This document shows positions 17,565 to 26,223 of a stretch of 36,347 bases of DNA, in pieces; positions within the stretch are counted from its first letter, which is position 1, and each line of letters starts with the position of its first letter. The stretch is taken from positions 1 through 36,347 of the forward strand of contig JANNNU010000060.1 in NCBI GenBank assembly GCA_031398695.1. The letters are read 5' to 3'. Source of the stretch: JAIYDJ01 sp031398695 (GTDB taxonomy: Bacteria; Pseudomonadota; Alphaproteobacteria; Rhodobacterales; Rhodobacteraceae). The notes beneath the pieces were generated by a model, which saw nothing but the letters and a program-made list of their open reading frames with translations, was not told the DNA's origin and did no database searches. A program made the position numbers and the translations under genes.

Positions 17565-18773
17565 ATGCAGCGCCGTTTCGAAGATGCCCGCATCCTGATG
17601 TACAGTCATGACACCTTCGGTCTGGGGCACCTGCGCCGCTGCCGCACGATCGCCCACGCGCTGGTCGAGGAATATCGCGGGCTGAACGTTTTGATCATCT
17701 CGGGCGCCACGATCGCGGGGGCGTTCGATTACCGAAGCCGCGTCGATTTCGTGAAGATCCCGTCGGTCATCAAGCTGCGCAACGGCGAATACACCTCGCT
17801 TGCCGCGCACATCGACCTGGCCGAAACGCTGAAGATGCGCCAGTCGATCATCCGCCACACGGCCGAAACGTTTCAGCCCGACGTCTTCATCGTCGACAAG
17901 GAGCCGATGGGCTTGCGCGGCGAGGTCGAAGAGACGCTGGCCTATCTGCAGCCCAAGGGTACCCGTCTGGTGCTGGGTCTGCGCGAGGTGATGGACGCGC
18001 CGCATTTGCTGGATGCCGAATGGAAGCAGCGCGACGTGATGCAAAAGATCGGGCACTATTACGACTCGATCTGGGTGTACGGCCCGCCCGATTTCTATGA
18101 TCCGCTGGTCAGTCTGGATGTGCCGCCGCCCGTTCGCCGAAAGATGGATTTCGTCGGCTTTCTGCAACGGTCGGTGTCCACGGGCGAGGAATCCGCGCAC
18201 CGGCCCGAAGGGGACTATCTGCTGGTCACCACCGGTGGCGGCGGCGACGGGGCCGACCTCGTGCGCGACGTGATCGAGGCCTACCAGCAAGACAAGACGC
18301 TGACACAAAAGGCGCTGATCGTCCTTGGCCCCTACATGAAGGCCAAGCAGCGCCTGAAGCTGACGCGCAAGGCGGCCTCGGTGCCGCAGATCAAGGTCAT
18401 CCAGTTCGACAACCGGATGGAAGAGCTGATCGCGGGGGCGACGGCGGTGGTGGCGATGGGCGGATACAACACCTATTGCGAGATCCTGTCGTTCGACAAG
18501 CGCGCGCTGATCGTCCCGCGCGTCGAACCGCGTCAGGAACAGCTGATCCGCGCGCGTAGGGCATCCGAACTGGGGCTGGTGGATATGCTACTGCCCGAAC
18601 AGGCCGCCGATCCGGCACAGTTGGCCGCGGCATTGAAGGCGCTGCCGGCGCGGTTGCCACCGTCGCAGGTGGCCGGAACGCTGACGCTCGACGGTCTTAC
18701 CCACATCTCGGACATCGTGGGCAGTTGGCTGAACGTCGTGCCGGCCGACCGGATGACGCGGGCAGCGGGCTGA
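17565..18773 (+). CDS. MurG-like (COG4671-type) glycosyltransferase 1
   Basis: This 402-residue GT-B fold glycosyltransferase has no signal peptide. The N-terminal acceptor domain has the glycine loop FGLGHLRRCR (about residues 18-27). The C-terminal nucleotide-sugar domain has TTGGGGDGADLVRDV and AMGGYNTYCE (about 297-306), followed by VPRVEPRQEQ, the usual MurG/GT28 pattern. It resembles the predicted glycosyltransferases of COG4671. The ATG at 17565 is chosen because the homologous part begins right after it. Its stop overlaps the next ATG (TGATG), so the cluster is translationally coupled. Donor and acceptor unknown. It is a distant paralogue of the gene at 20014. Confidence 0.85.
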   Translation: MQRRFEDARILMYSHDTFGLGHLRRCRTIAHALVEEYRGLNVLIISGATIAGAFDYRSRVDFVKIPSVIKLRNGEYTSLAAHIDLAETLKMRQSIIRHTAETFQPDVFIVDKEPMGLRGEVEETLAYLQPKGTRLVLGLREVMDAPHLLDAEWKQRDVMQKIGHYYDSIWVYGPPDFYDPLVSLDVPPPVRRKMDFVGFLQRSVSTGEESAHRPEGDYLLVTTGGGGDGADLVRDVIEAYQQDKTLTQKALIVLGPYMKAKQRLKLTRKAASVPQIKVIQFDNRMEELIAGATAVVAMGGYNTYCEILSFDKRALIVPRVEPRQEQLIRARRASELGLVDMLLPEQAADPAQLAAALKALPARLPPSQVAGTLTLDGLTHISDIVGSWLNVVPADRMTRAAG

Positions 18774-20017
18774 TGGCTCGAGCCAAGCTGGTTGTGCTGC
18801 TCAAGGGCTATCCGCGCCTGTCCGAAACCTTCATCGCGCAAGAGCTACTCGGCCTGCAGCGGGAAGGCTTCGATCTTTCCCTGGTGTCGCTGCGCCATCC
18901 GACCGACAAGAAACGCCATCCGGTGCATGACGAGATCACGGCGCCCGTCCTTTATCTGCCGGAATACCTCTATCAGGAACCGGGTCGGGTGGCGCGCGGG
19001 CTGTGGGCTGCGGTGCGTCGACGGGGGTTTCGGGCGGCGCTGGGCCGGTTCGCGCGCGATCTGTGGCGCGACCCGACCGCCAACCGGGTGCGGCGGTTCG
19101 GCCAGGCCTGCGTGCTGGTTGCCGAAATGCCCGACGGGGCCGCCTGGCTGCACGCCCATTTCATCCACACGCCGGCCTCGGTCACCGCCTATGCCAGCCG
19201 GATCAGCGGCCTCGGGTGGAGCACGTCCGCGCATGCCAAGGACATCTGGACGGCGCCCGATTGGGACCTGTCGGAAAAGCTGGCGGACATGGCATGGGTG
19301 GTGACCTGCACGCGCAGCGGGTTCGACCACCTGAAGACGTTGGCGCGCGCGCGCGGCACGGTGCATCTAAGCTATCACGGGTTGGACCTGTCGCGGTTTC
19401 CCGGACCCGACAGTGCAGGTTCGGCGCGCGACGGCACCGATGCGGCGAACCCGGTCCTGCTGCTGTCCGTCGGGCGCGCGGTAGAGAAAAAGGGATACGA
19501 CACCCTGCTCGACGCGCTGGCGTTGCTGCCCGCGGCCCTGCACTGGCGGCTGGAACACATCGGCGGCGGCTCGAATCTTGCCGCGTTGAAGGATCAGGCC
19601 AGCCGTCTTGGCTTGGCAGACCGCATCCGCTGGCAGGGCGCGCAGGATCAGACGGCCGTTCTGGCGCGCTATCGCACGTCGGATGCCTTCGTGCTGGCCT
19701 GCAAGATCGCCGCCGACGGTGACCGCGACGGTCTGCCGAACGTGCTGGTCGAGGCGAGCAGCCAACGCCTGCCCTGCCTGTCCACCACGATTTCGGGCGT
19801 GCCCGAGTTGATCCGCGACGGCGAAAACGGGCTGTTGGTGCCACCCGAAAATCCGGCCGCGCTGGCCGCCGCGCTGGAGCGGCTGATCCGTGATCCGTCC
19901 TTGCGCGCGCGGCTGGGCGACGCGGCCTGTCTGCGAGTGCAGAACAATTTCGACCACCACGCCAGCATCCGCCAACTGACCACCCTGTTCCGCGCCGCCG
20001 GACTGGAGACATCATGA
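18773..20017 (+). CDS. GT4-family glycosyltransferase
   Basis: This 414-residue GT-B glycosyltransferase is of the GT4 (glycosyl transferase group 1) type. The N-terminus KLVVLLKGYPRLSETFIAQE is characteristic of a bacterial exopolysaccharide GT4 subgroup. The C-terminal donor site contains LLSVGRAVEKKGYDTLLDAL, then VEASSQRLPCLSTTISGVPE and DGENGLLVPP. The ATG overlaps the preceding stop (TGATG) and its own stop overlaps the next start (ATGA). It sits between two MurG-like paralogues, suggesting that the three act in sequence on one glycan. Confidence 0.92.
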   Translation: MARAKLVVLLKGYPRLSETFIAQELLGLQREGFDLSLVSLRHPTDKKRHPVHDEITAPVLYLPEYLYQEPGRVARGLWAAVRRRGFRAALGRFARDLWRDPTANRVRRFGQACVLVAEMPDGAAWLHAHFIHTPASVTAYASRISGLGWSTSAHAKDIWTAPDWDLSEKLADMAWVVTCTRSGFDHLKTLARARGTVHLSYHGLDLSRFPGPDSAGSARDGTDAANPVLLLSVGRAVEKKGYDTLLDALALLPAALHWRLEHIGGGSNLAALKDQASRLGLADRIRWQGAQDQTAVLARYRTSDAFVLACKIAADGDRDGLPNVLVEASSQRLPCLSTTISGVPELIRDGENGLLVPPENPAALAAALERLIRDPSLRARLGDAACLRVQNNFDHHASIRQLTTLFRAAGLETS

Positions 20018-21141
20018 CCCACCGCATCTTTTACTACGTGCAGCACCTTCTGGGCATCGGCCATCTGGCCCGTGCCAGCCATGTCGCACAGGCGATGGTG
20101 CGGCGCGGCATGGATGTGACGATGGTGACCGGCGGCGCTGCGGTTGCCGGGTTTCCCGGGCCGGGCGTCACGCATGTGGCCCTGCCCGAAATCCGCGCGG
20201 GCGACGCCGGGTTTTCCGGGCTGACCGATGCGACCGGCCAGCCGATCGATGACGCGTTCAAGGCCCGCCGCCGCGACCTGCTGCTGGCGGCCTGTCACGA
20301 CGCGCGACCGGACGTGGTGATGATCGAGGCCTTCCCCTTCGGTCGTCGTCAGGTGCGGTTCGAACTGGTGCCGCTGCTCGAGGCCATCCACAGCCGGCCC
20401 GACCGGCCCCGCGTGATTTCGTCGGTGCGCGACATCCTGCAAGAACGCGCGAAACCCGGGCGCGATCAGGAAACGCTGGCGCTGGCACGTCAGTTTTTCG
20501 ACCACATCCTGGTCCATGGCGACCCGAACTTCATCCGGCTGGGCGACACCTTTCCCTTTGCCGACGATCTGGCCCACATGACGCTCTATGGTGGCATCGT
20601 GGCGGCCCCGCTACCGCCGCCCAGCGTGGACAGGTTCGACATCGTGGTGTCCGCGGGTGGCGGGGCGGTGGGTGGCGCGTTGCTGAACGCCGCCGCGGGG
20701 GCGATCCCGCTCCTGCCGGCCCATCTGACCTGGTGCCTGATCGGCGGAGTCAACATGCCATCCGCCGATTTCGCGGGCCTGGAGCAGGCGCTGCCCGGCA
20801 ATGCAACGCTGACCCGGTTTCGCACCGATTTTGGCGGGCTGTTGCGCAATGCCACCCTGTCGGTATCGCAAGCGGGATACAACACCGTCTGCGACGCCCT
20901 GCAGGCCGGGTGCCGCAGTCTGCTGGTGCCGTTTGCCGCCGGTGGCGAGACCGAACAGACGCTGCGCGCCTTGCGGCTGCAAGCGCTGGGCCTCGCCCAT
21001 GTCCTGCTCGAGCATGACCTGTCGACGGCCGCGATGGCGAAACGCATCGCCGCGGCGCTGGATGCTCCGCCTCCCGCGGCCAATTCGCTGGATCTGAATG
21101 GCGCGGACCACGCCGCACGGCTGATCGCCGACCTCGCCTGA
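20014..21141 (+). CDS. MurG-like (COG4671-type) glycosyltransferase 2
   Basis: This 375-residue GT-B protein resembles the one at 17565. The N-terminal loop is LLGIGHLARASH (about residues 12-23). The C-terminal domain has VVSAGGGAVGGALL, then SVSQAGYNTVCDAL (about 282-295) and VPFAAGGETEQTLRALR, in the position of the nucleotide-sugar site. It starts with a four-base overlap with the GT4 gene. No membrane helix or signal is seen. It is about 27 residues shorter than its paralogue and clearly diverged, so different specificity is likely. It is followed after 157 bases by the ABC-like gene. Confidence 0.85.
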   Translation: MTHRIFYYVQHLLGIGHLARASHVAQAMVRRGMDVTMVTGGAAVAGFPGPGVTHVALPEIRAGDAGFSGLTDATGQPIDDAFKARRRDLLLAACHDARPDVVMIEAFPFGRRQVRFELVPLLEAIHSRPDRPRVISSVRDILQERAKPGRDQETLALARQFFDHILVHGDPNFIRLGDTFPFADDLAHMTLYGGIVAAPLPPPSVDRFDIVVSAGGGAVGGALLNAAAGAIPLLPAHLTWCLIGGVNMPSADFAGLEQALPGNATLTRFRTDFGGLLRNATLSVSQAGYNTVCDALQAGCRSLLVPFAAGGETEQTLRALRLQALGLAHVLLEHDLSTAAMAKRIAAALDAPPPAANSLDLNGADHAARLIADLA

Positions 21142-21145
21142 AGCG

Positions 21146-21168
21146 CCCGTTCGGTGGTCGAACGCGGG
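21146..21168 (+). other. Hairpin after the third glycosyltransferase gene
   Basis: CGTTCG (21148-21153) pairs with CGAACG (21159-21164), extended by further G-C pairs across a bulge, four bases past the stop codon. There is no T-tract. In the 157-base gap before the ABC-like gene it could limit read-through or protect an mRNA end. Confidence 0.3.
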
Positions 21169-21298
21169 TTCCCATGCCTGGGGCGACCCGAAATACCCGG
21201 CTTTGCCGGAATGGCGCCCAGCACCATCCTAGACACCCCGCGCCCCGCGCTGCTAGGCTCGGCCCCGGCGCCCGGACCGCAGGACCAACGCACACCTC

Positions 21299-24019
21299 AT
21301 GGAACCCAGCATCTCCAAATACATCTGGACGCACACGCGGCCCCAACAGATCTGGGTGCTGGCCGTGGTCTTGGTGTCGATGATCCCGTTCTTTCTGGCG
21401 CTCGACCTGCCCAAGCAGATCGTCAACGGCCCGATCACCGGGGGTGGCTTCGAAACCGAAGGGGCGACACAGCCGTTCATGCGTCTGGTGTTTTCGCTGC
21501 CATGGCTGGGCGAGGTCACCCTGTTTCCCGGCCTCGACCTCGAGCGGATGCCGATGCTGTTCGCGCTGTCGGGGGTGTTTCTGGGCCTGGTGATCGTGAA
21601 CGGGCTCTTCAAGCTTTACATCAACACCTACAAGGGCCGTCTGGGCGAGCGGTTGCTGCGCCGCATCCGGTTCGAGCTGGTGGACCGCATCCTGCGCTTC
21701 CCGCCCGAGACGTTCAAGCGCCTGAAAGGCGCCGAGGTCGCCTCGATGGTCAAGGACGAGGTGGAGCCGATGGGCGGCTTTTCCGGCGATGCCTTCGTCA
21801 CCCCGGTCATGCTGGGCGGGCAGGCATTGACGGCGCTGACCTTCATCTTCCTGCAAAGCGTCTGGCTGGGGCTTATCACGGCGGCGCTGGTCGCCATCCA
21901 GTTCACCATCATTCCCCGGATGCGTCGTCGCCTGCTGGTACTGGGGCGCGCGCGCCAACTGACGGCGCGCGAGCTGTCGGGCCGGGTAAGCGAGATCGTC
22001 GACGGCATCGGCACCATCCACGCCTACGACACCTCGAACGTGGAGCGGGCTGACGTGGCGACCCGGCTGGGCACCATTTTCAAGATCCGGTTCGACATCT
22101 ATCAGTGGAAGTTTCTGGTCAAGTTCATCAACAACTTCCTGTCCCAGGTGACGCCCTTTCTGTTTTATTCGGTTGGCGGGTATCTGGCGCTGAACGGTCG
22201 GCTCGACATAGGACAGCTGGTGGCGGTGATCGGGGCCTACAAGGACCTGCCGGGCCCGTTGAAGGATCTGATCGACTGGGATCAGAACCGGCAGGACGTG
22301 CAGGTGAAATACACGCAGGTCGTCACCCAGTTCGCGGTGGACGGGCTTCTGGACCCCGATCTGCAGGTATTGACGGCGATGTCGGACGCAGCGGCCACGC
22401 AGCAGCCCCTGAACGTGGTCAACCTGCGGGTCGCCGACGAAAGCGGGGCGGCCCAGCTGGAACGGTTGAATCTGCGCATCCATCCCGGCGAGGCGGTGGC
22501 GCTGGTCGGCGAGGCCGGGCATGGGGCAGAGGCGCTGGCCGAGGCGATCGTCAGGCTGGTCTGGCCCAAAGGCGGGCGCATCGCGTTGGGCGACGCCGAT
22601 ATCATGACCCTGCCCGAAGCGGTGACCGGGCGGGCCATTTCCTATGCCGGCGGGGATGCCTGGTTCTTTTCGGGCAGCGTGCGCGACAATCTGGTCTACC
22701 GGCTAAAACATGCGCCCCTGCGGGTGCCCGAACGCGCCGCCGAGGCCCAGACCCGCCGGGATTGGTATCAGGCCGAGGCGCTGAAGGCCGGCAACCCCGA
22801 TTTCGACGTCGAAAGCGACTGGATCGACTACGGCGCAGCCGGGCTTGACGGCCCGGACGGTCTGTTAGCCCGGTTCCAGGCCGTTCTCAAGACCGTGCAA
22901 CTGGACCGCGACATCATGGATCTGGCCCTGCGCTCTACCGTCGATCCGACCCAGTATCCCGGACTTGCCTCCGACATCGTTGCGTTGCGCCGTGCGTTGC
23001 GCGACGAACTGGCGGCGCGTGGACTGCGCGACCTGATCGTGCCGTTCACCCCGGGCGCCTACAACATCGAGGCGACGGTGGGCGAAAACCTGCTGTTCGG
23101 TACGGCGATGGGACCTGTGCTGCAAAATGCCAACATCGGCAGCAATGCCTATTTCCGCTCCGTGGTGTCGCGCGACGGTCTGGCCGAGGATCTGTTCGCG
23201 ATGGGCTACGAGATCGCGCAACTGGCGATCGAACTCTTTGCGGACCTTCCCCCCGATCATCCGTTCTTTCAACAGCTGACCTTCATGACCGCCGACGACA
23301 TCCCGACATATCAGGCGCTGTTGCAGCGGCTGAATGCGGGCAGCTTCGCGACCGCGAACGAAGAGCAGCGCAACCAGATCATCCGGCTCAGCTTTGCCTA
23401 TGTCGAACCCCGCCACCGCTTCGGCCTGCTGACAGATGCCCTGCGCGCAAAGATCGTCGCGGCGCGGCAGCAGTTTCACGAATTCCTGCCGCCCGAGTTG
23501 CATGACGCGATCGAGCAGTACGATCCCGAGCGGTATTCGTCTTCGGCCAACCTGCTGGACAACGTGCTGTTCGGTCGGATCAGCCTGAAACATTCCGACG
23601 GGGCAGAACGGGTGCAGGCGGCGGTGCGCGATCTGCTGTTGTCACAGAACCTGACCGACCGCGTCTTCTCGATCGGGCTCGACTTTCAACTCGGCACGCA
23701 AGGCAAGCGGCTGACACCGGTGCAGCGGCAGAAGCTGAACCTTGCGCGGGGTTTGCTGGCGCATTCGGACTACTATGTGTTCAACAAGCCGTTGCAGGGC
23801 CTGGATGCCCGCATTCAGGATCAGATCCTGCGCGATTGTCTGGTTCTGCTGCGCGCCGAGGGTCGACAGCCGGGCATCATCTGGGTTCTGGCGAATCCAT
23901 CGCAAAGCGAGCATTTTGACCGGGTGGTGGTGTTCAAGGACGGCGGATTGGTGGAAGATGGCCCGCGCGATGCCCTGCTGGCACAGGATGGCGTCTTCAA
24001 GCAGATGCTGCGGGCATGA
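21299..24019 (+). CDS. Exporter-type ABC protein with degenerate ATPase and large NBD insertion
   Basis: This 906-residue fusion of an exporter-like membrane domain (residues ~1-345, with hydrophobic segments near 18-36, 86-104, 178-206 and 280-297) and an ABC domain shows loss of all catalytic motifs. Walker A reads GEAGHGAE (404-411), with Ala for Lys and Glu for Ser/Thr. Walker B reads YYVFNKPLQGLD, with Asn829 and Lys830 for Asp-Glu. The signature is LTPVQRQKLNLARGL (805-819). The H-loop position is Asn866. The post-Q-loop element FSGSVRDNLVYRL (457-469) is echoed at 590-601 and 749-760, with about 275 residues inserted before the signature. The reading frame is undamaged, so it is not a decaying gene. 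Transport without ATPase activity, a partner NBD, or a scaffold role are all open. Confidence 0.88.
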   Translation: MEPSISKYIWTHTRPQQIWVLAVVLVSMIPFFLALDLPKQIVNGPITGGGFETEGATQPFMRLVFSLPWLGEVTLFPGLDLERMPMLFALSGVFLGLVIVNGLFKLYINTYKGRLGERLLRRIRFELVDRILRFPPETFKRLKGAEVASMVKDEVEPMGGFSGDAFVTPVMLGGQALTALTFIFLQSVWLGLITAALVAIQFTIIPRMRRRLLVLGRARQLTARELSGRVSEIVDGIGTIHAYDTSNVERADVATRLGTIFKIRFDIYQWKFLVKFINNFLSQVTPFLFYSVGGYLALNGRLDIGQLVAVIGAYKDLPGPLKDLIDWDQNRQDVQVKYTQVVTQFAVDGLLDPDLQVLTAMSDAAATQQPLNVVNLRVADESGAAQLERLNLRIHPGEAVALVGEAGHGAEALAEAIVRLVWPKGGRIALGDADIMTLPEAVTGRAISYAGGDAWFFSGSVRDNLVYRLKHAPLRVPERAAEAQTRRDWYQAEALKAGNPDFDVESDWIDYGAAGLDGPDGLLARFQAVLKTVQLDRDIMDLALRSTVDPTQYPGLASDIVALRRALRDELAARGLRDLIVPFTPGAYNIEATVGENLLFGTAMGPVLQNANIGSNAYFRSVVSRDGLAEDLFAMGYEIAQLAIELFADLPPDHPFFQQLTFMTADDIPTYQALLQRLNAGSFATANEEQRNQIIRLSFAYVEPRHRFGLLTDALRAKIVAARQQFHEFLPPELHDAIEQYDPERYSSSANLLDNVLFGRISLKHSDGAERVQAAVRDLLLSQNLTDRVFSIGLDFQLGTQGKRLTPVQRQKLNLARGLLAHSDYYVFNKPLQGLDARIQDQILRDCLVLLRAEGRQPGIIWVLANPSQSEHFDRVVVFKDGGLVEDGPRDALLAQDGVFKQMLRA

Positions 24020-24067
24020 CGGCGGCAGGGACCTGAGTTTGGGCGAACGAAAGAAACGGGGGCGGAC

Positions 24068-24526
24068 ATGCTGCTGAAAGAAGAAGTGCAAATGCTGCGG
24101 CAAGTGCCCCTGTTCGCCGGAGTCGATCCGGGCAAGCTGAAACTTCTGGCCTTCACCTCGCAGCGCGTCAGTTTTCGCGAAGGCGACGTGCTGTTCCATC
24201 AGGGCGATCCGGGCGATGCCGCCTATGTGATCCTTGCGGGCAGCGCCGATATCCTGACCGGGTCGGACAACGGTCTCATCAAGGTTGCCGAAGTGTCGCG
24301 CAACGCCATCGTGGGTGAGATCGCGATTTTGTGCGACGGCACCCGCACCGCCACCGTCCGCGCCCAGAATTCGGTCGAGGCTTTGCGAATCGGCAAGGAG
24401 CAGTTCCTCAAGCTGATGTCCGATTTCCCCGAGATCACGATCGAGGTCATGCGCGTGCTGGCCGAACGGCTGAGCACGACGACGACCGAACTGACCCTCG
24501 CGCGCAGCAAGCTGAAACTGCACTGA
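24068..24526 (+). CDS. Small cyclic-nucleotide-binding domain protein
   Basis: This 152-residue protein is almost entirely one cNMP-binding domain of the CRP/PKA-R type. The phosphate-binding cassette VGEIAILCDGTRTATVRA (82-99) retains the key E84 and R93. It has no DNA-binding helix-turn-helix, so it is not a CRP-type regulator by itself; it may bind a partner protein. A GGGGGCGG ribosome site precedes the ATG. It lies 48 bases after the ABC-like gene and is probably co-transcribed with it, which suggests control of that protein or of the glycosyltransferases. Ligand (cAMP or cGMP) is not distinguishable here. Confidence 0.92.
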   Translation: MLLKEEVQMLRQVPLFAGVDPGKLKLLAFTSQRVSFREGDVLFHQGDPGDAAYVILAGSADILTGSDNGLIKVAEVSRNAIVGEIAILCDGTRTATVRAQNSVEALRIGKEQFLKLMSDFPEITIEVMRVLAERLSTTTTELTLARSKLKLH

Positions 24527-24557
24527 CGCGCGTTCGCGCACCCCTGCCGCCACTGCG

Positions 24558-26099
24558 TCAGACCCCCGTGACCGCCCCGGTGTCGGGATCGACACTGAAA
24601 TTGGCAGACGGCAGTTGCCCGAGATAGCTGCGCATCATCGCGAGCAAGGGCGTCCACGGCGTCTGCGCGGGCCATGACGTGCGGTAGATCGCAAGACGGT
24701 CGGGCGGGGTCAGCCGTTCGCCAAAGGGCCCGCCCATGCGCAACAGGTGGAACTCTTCGATCACGGTCAGTGCCGGCACATCGGCGCCGTCCCGTCCGCC
24801 TGTCATCTCGGCCAAAGTCGCTCCGGGCACCCGCGCCGCAAGATCGGGCGGCCATTCGCGCCGCAGCATCCGCCGCGCCACCAGATTGCGCGCGTGCGCC
24901 GTCAAGAACGCGCCATAGGTCGCGTGTCCCGCGAGGCGCCCGGGGTAGACCAGCAGCTTTGGCATGGGGATCGACCCGATCTGCACGGTTTCGACCTGCA
25001 CGGCGTCACCGATCGTCACGATTTTGTAGGCGGCCGGAAACTCGACAAGCGCGGGCACCGCGACATTGACCAGCCAATGACCGCCGCCTTCGAACCGCGA
25101 GGTGGCGTTAACGTGGAAATGCCCGCTGAAATGCACGCCGATGCCCGTCGCCGCCACCGATCGCGCGACGGCCGCGGATGGCGCGCGGCGGGCCAGCGGT
25201 GTCATCCCCAAAAGCGCCAGCTCGGCCGCCTTGCTGTCGAGAAACGGGTTCAGCACCGGATAGTGCGAGAACGTCAGCAGGCGTTTGCCCAAACGCCGCG
25301 CGCGCCGGGCGACGTCCGCCATCCAGTCCAGGATGAACGCCTTGTGGCGCACCATCGCCGTCCACCCCGCCTCGGTCGCATCGGCGTAGGCTTCGGCACC
25401 GGGCGGGCGGTCCTGACCGAACGGCACCCAGACATTGGCATCGATCATCAGCAGCCACAGGCCCGCAACCGGCTCCACCAGATACGAGGCATCCATCACC
25501 TGCCGCGTCACCGTCCCGTCGGCCGATCGCACCGGATAGAGACGCCGGTCTGCCGCGTCGTCGAGGCCGAACGGGGTTTCCCAATGCATCGCACCTTCGG
25601 GCCGAAAGAAACCGGTTTGCCGGGTCAGACCATGGGGCACCCCCAGACAGCGCATGGCATCGCAGACCCACACGCGCCCCGCGCCCGGATCGTCCTGATC
25701 GGGGTCGCTCGTCACCAGATCATATCCGCCGGTGGCATTCGCCATGCGCCGCGACCGGTGACGCCCCGTGTCGGCAAAGAGGTCATGGTTGCCGGGAACC
25801 GCCCAGAACCGCAGGCCCCAGGCGCGCGCGTCGTCCAGCAGGCGGTGCAGGCCGTTCAGAAACGCGATCTGCCCGTCATCCGTCACGTCGCCCAGCAGCA
25901 CCACGTCCGTGATCCCGCGCGCGGCGATATCTTGCAGCGCATGGCGCAGGGCGAACCCGGTTTCGTTGAACACGCGGGTCGATTTCACCACGTCCGACGC
26001 CGGCCGCAGGGCCAGGCCGCCCGGCAGTCCGACCGCCGCGTGAATGTCATGCAGATGTGGGTCGGCGATCACCGCCAACCGAAACGTCGCCCGCGTCAT
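24558..26099 (-). CDS. Calcineurin-like metallophosphoesterase
   Basis: This 513-residue protein has the full metallophosphoesterase set: DPHLHD (13-18), LLGDVTDDG, AVPGNHDLF, FSHYP and SGHFHVN, in the usual order. These residues bind two metals. No signal peptide is evident. The C-terminal ~150 residues are unrecognised. Known relatives hydrolyse cyclic nucleotides, phospholipid-type diesters or protein phosphates. The neighbouring cNMP-binding protein makes a cNMP phosphodiesterase role attractive, but it is about twice the length of CpdA and this is inference. I chose the ATG at 26099, which places the DxH motif near the N-terminus. It is convergent with the cNMP-binding gene. Confidence 0.9.
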   Translation of the reverse strand: MTRATFRLAVIADPHLHDIHAAVGLPGGLALRPASDVVKSTRVFNETGFALRHALQDIAARGITDVVLLGDVTDDGQIAFLNGLHRLLDDARAWGLRFWAVPGNHDLFADTGRHRSRRMANATGGYDLVTSDPDQDDPGAGRVWVCDAMRCLGVPHGLTRQTGFFRPEGAMHWETPFGLDDAADRRLYPVRSADGTVTRQVMDASYLVEPVAGLWLLMIDANVWVPFGQDRPPGAEAYADATEAGWTAMVRHKAFILDWMADVARRARRLGKRLLTFSHYPVLNPFLDSKAAELALLGMTPLARRAPSAAVARSVAATGIGVHFSGHFHVNATSRFEGGGHWLVNVAVPALVEFPAAYKIVTIGDAVQVETVQIGSIPMPKLLVYPGRLAGHATYGAFLTAHARNLVARRMLRREWPPDLAARVPGATLAEMTGGRDGADVPALTVIEEFHLLRMGGPFGERLTPPDRLAIYRTSWPAQTPWTPLLAMMRSYLGQLPSANFSVDPDTGAVTGV

Positions 26100-26223
26100 C
26101 CCGATTGGTCCTGTCTGGCACCGCAAGCGGGTCGGACCGATTCGAAAATCACCTCTCGCCTATTGCGCGGGGGTTCACTAGCATTTGATCCGGGCCGCCG
26201 TCGGGCGCGGCTTTGATCGCTGG

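Noticed and set aside
20750..22522. 590-codon minus-strand open frame antisense to the glycosyltransferase and ABC-like genes
   Set aside because: No ribosome site or recognisable domain; it is explained by high GC in third codon positions of the opposite strand.
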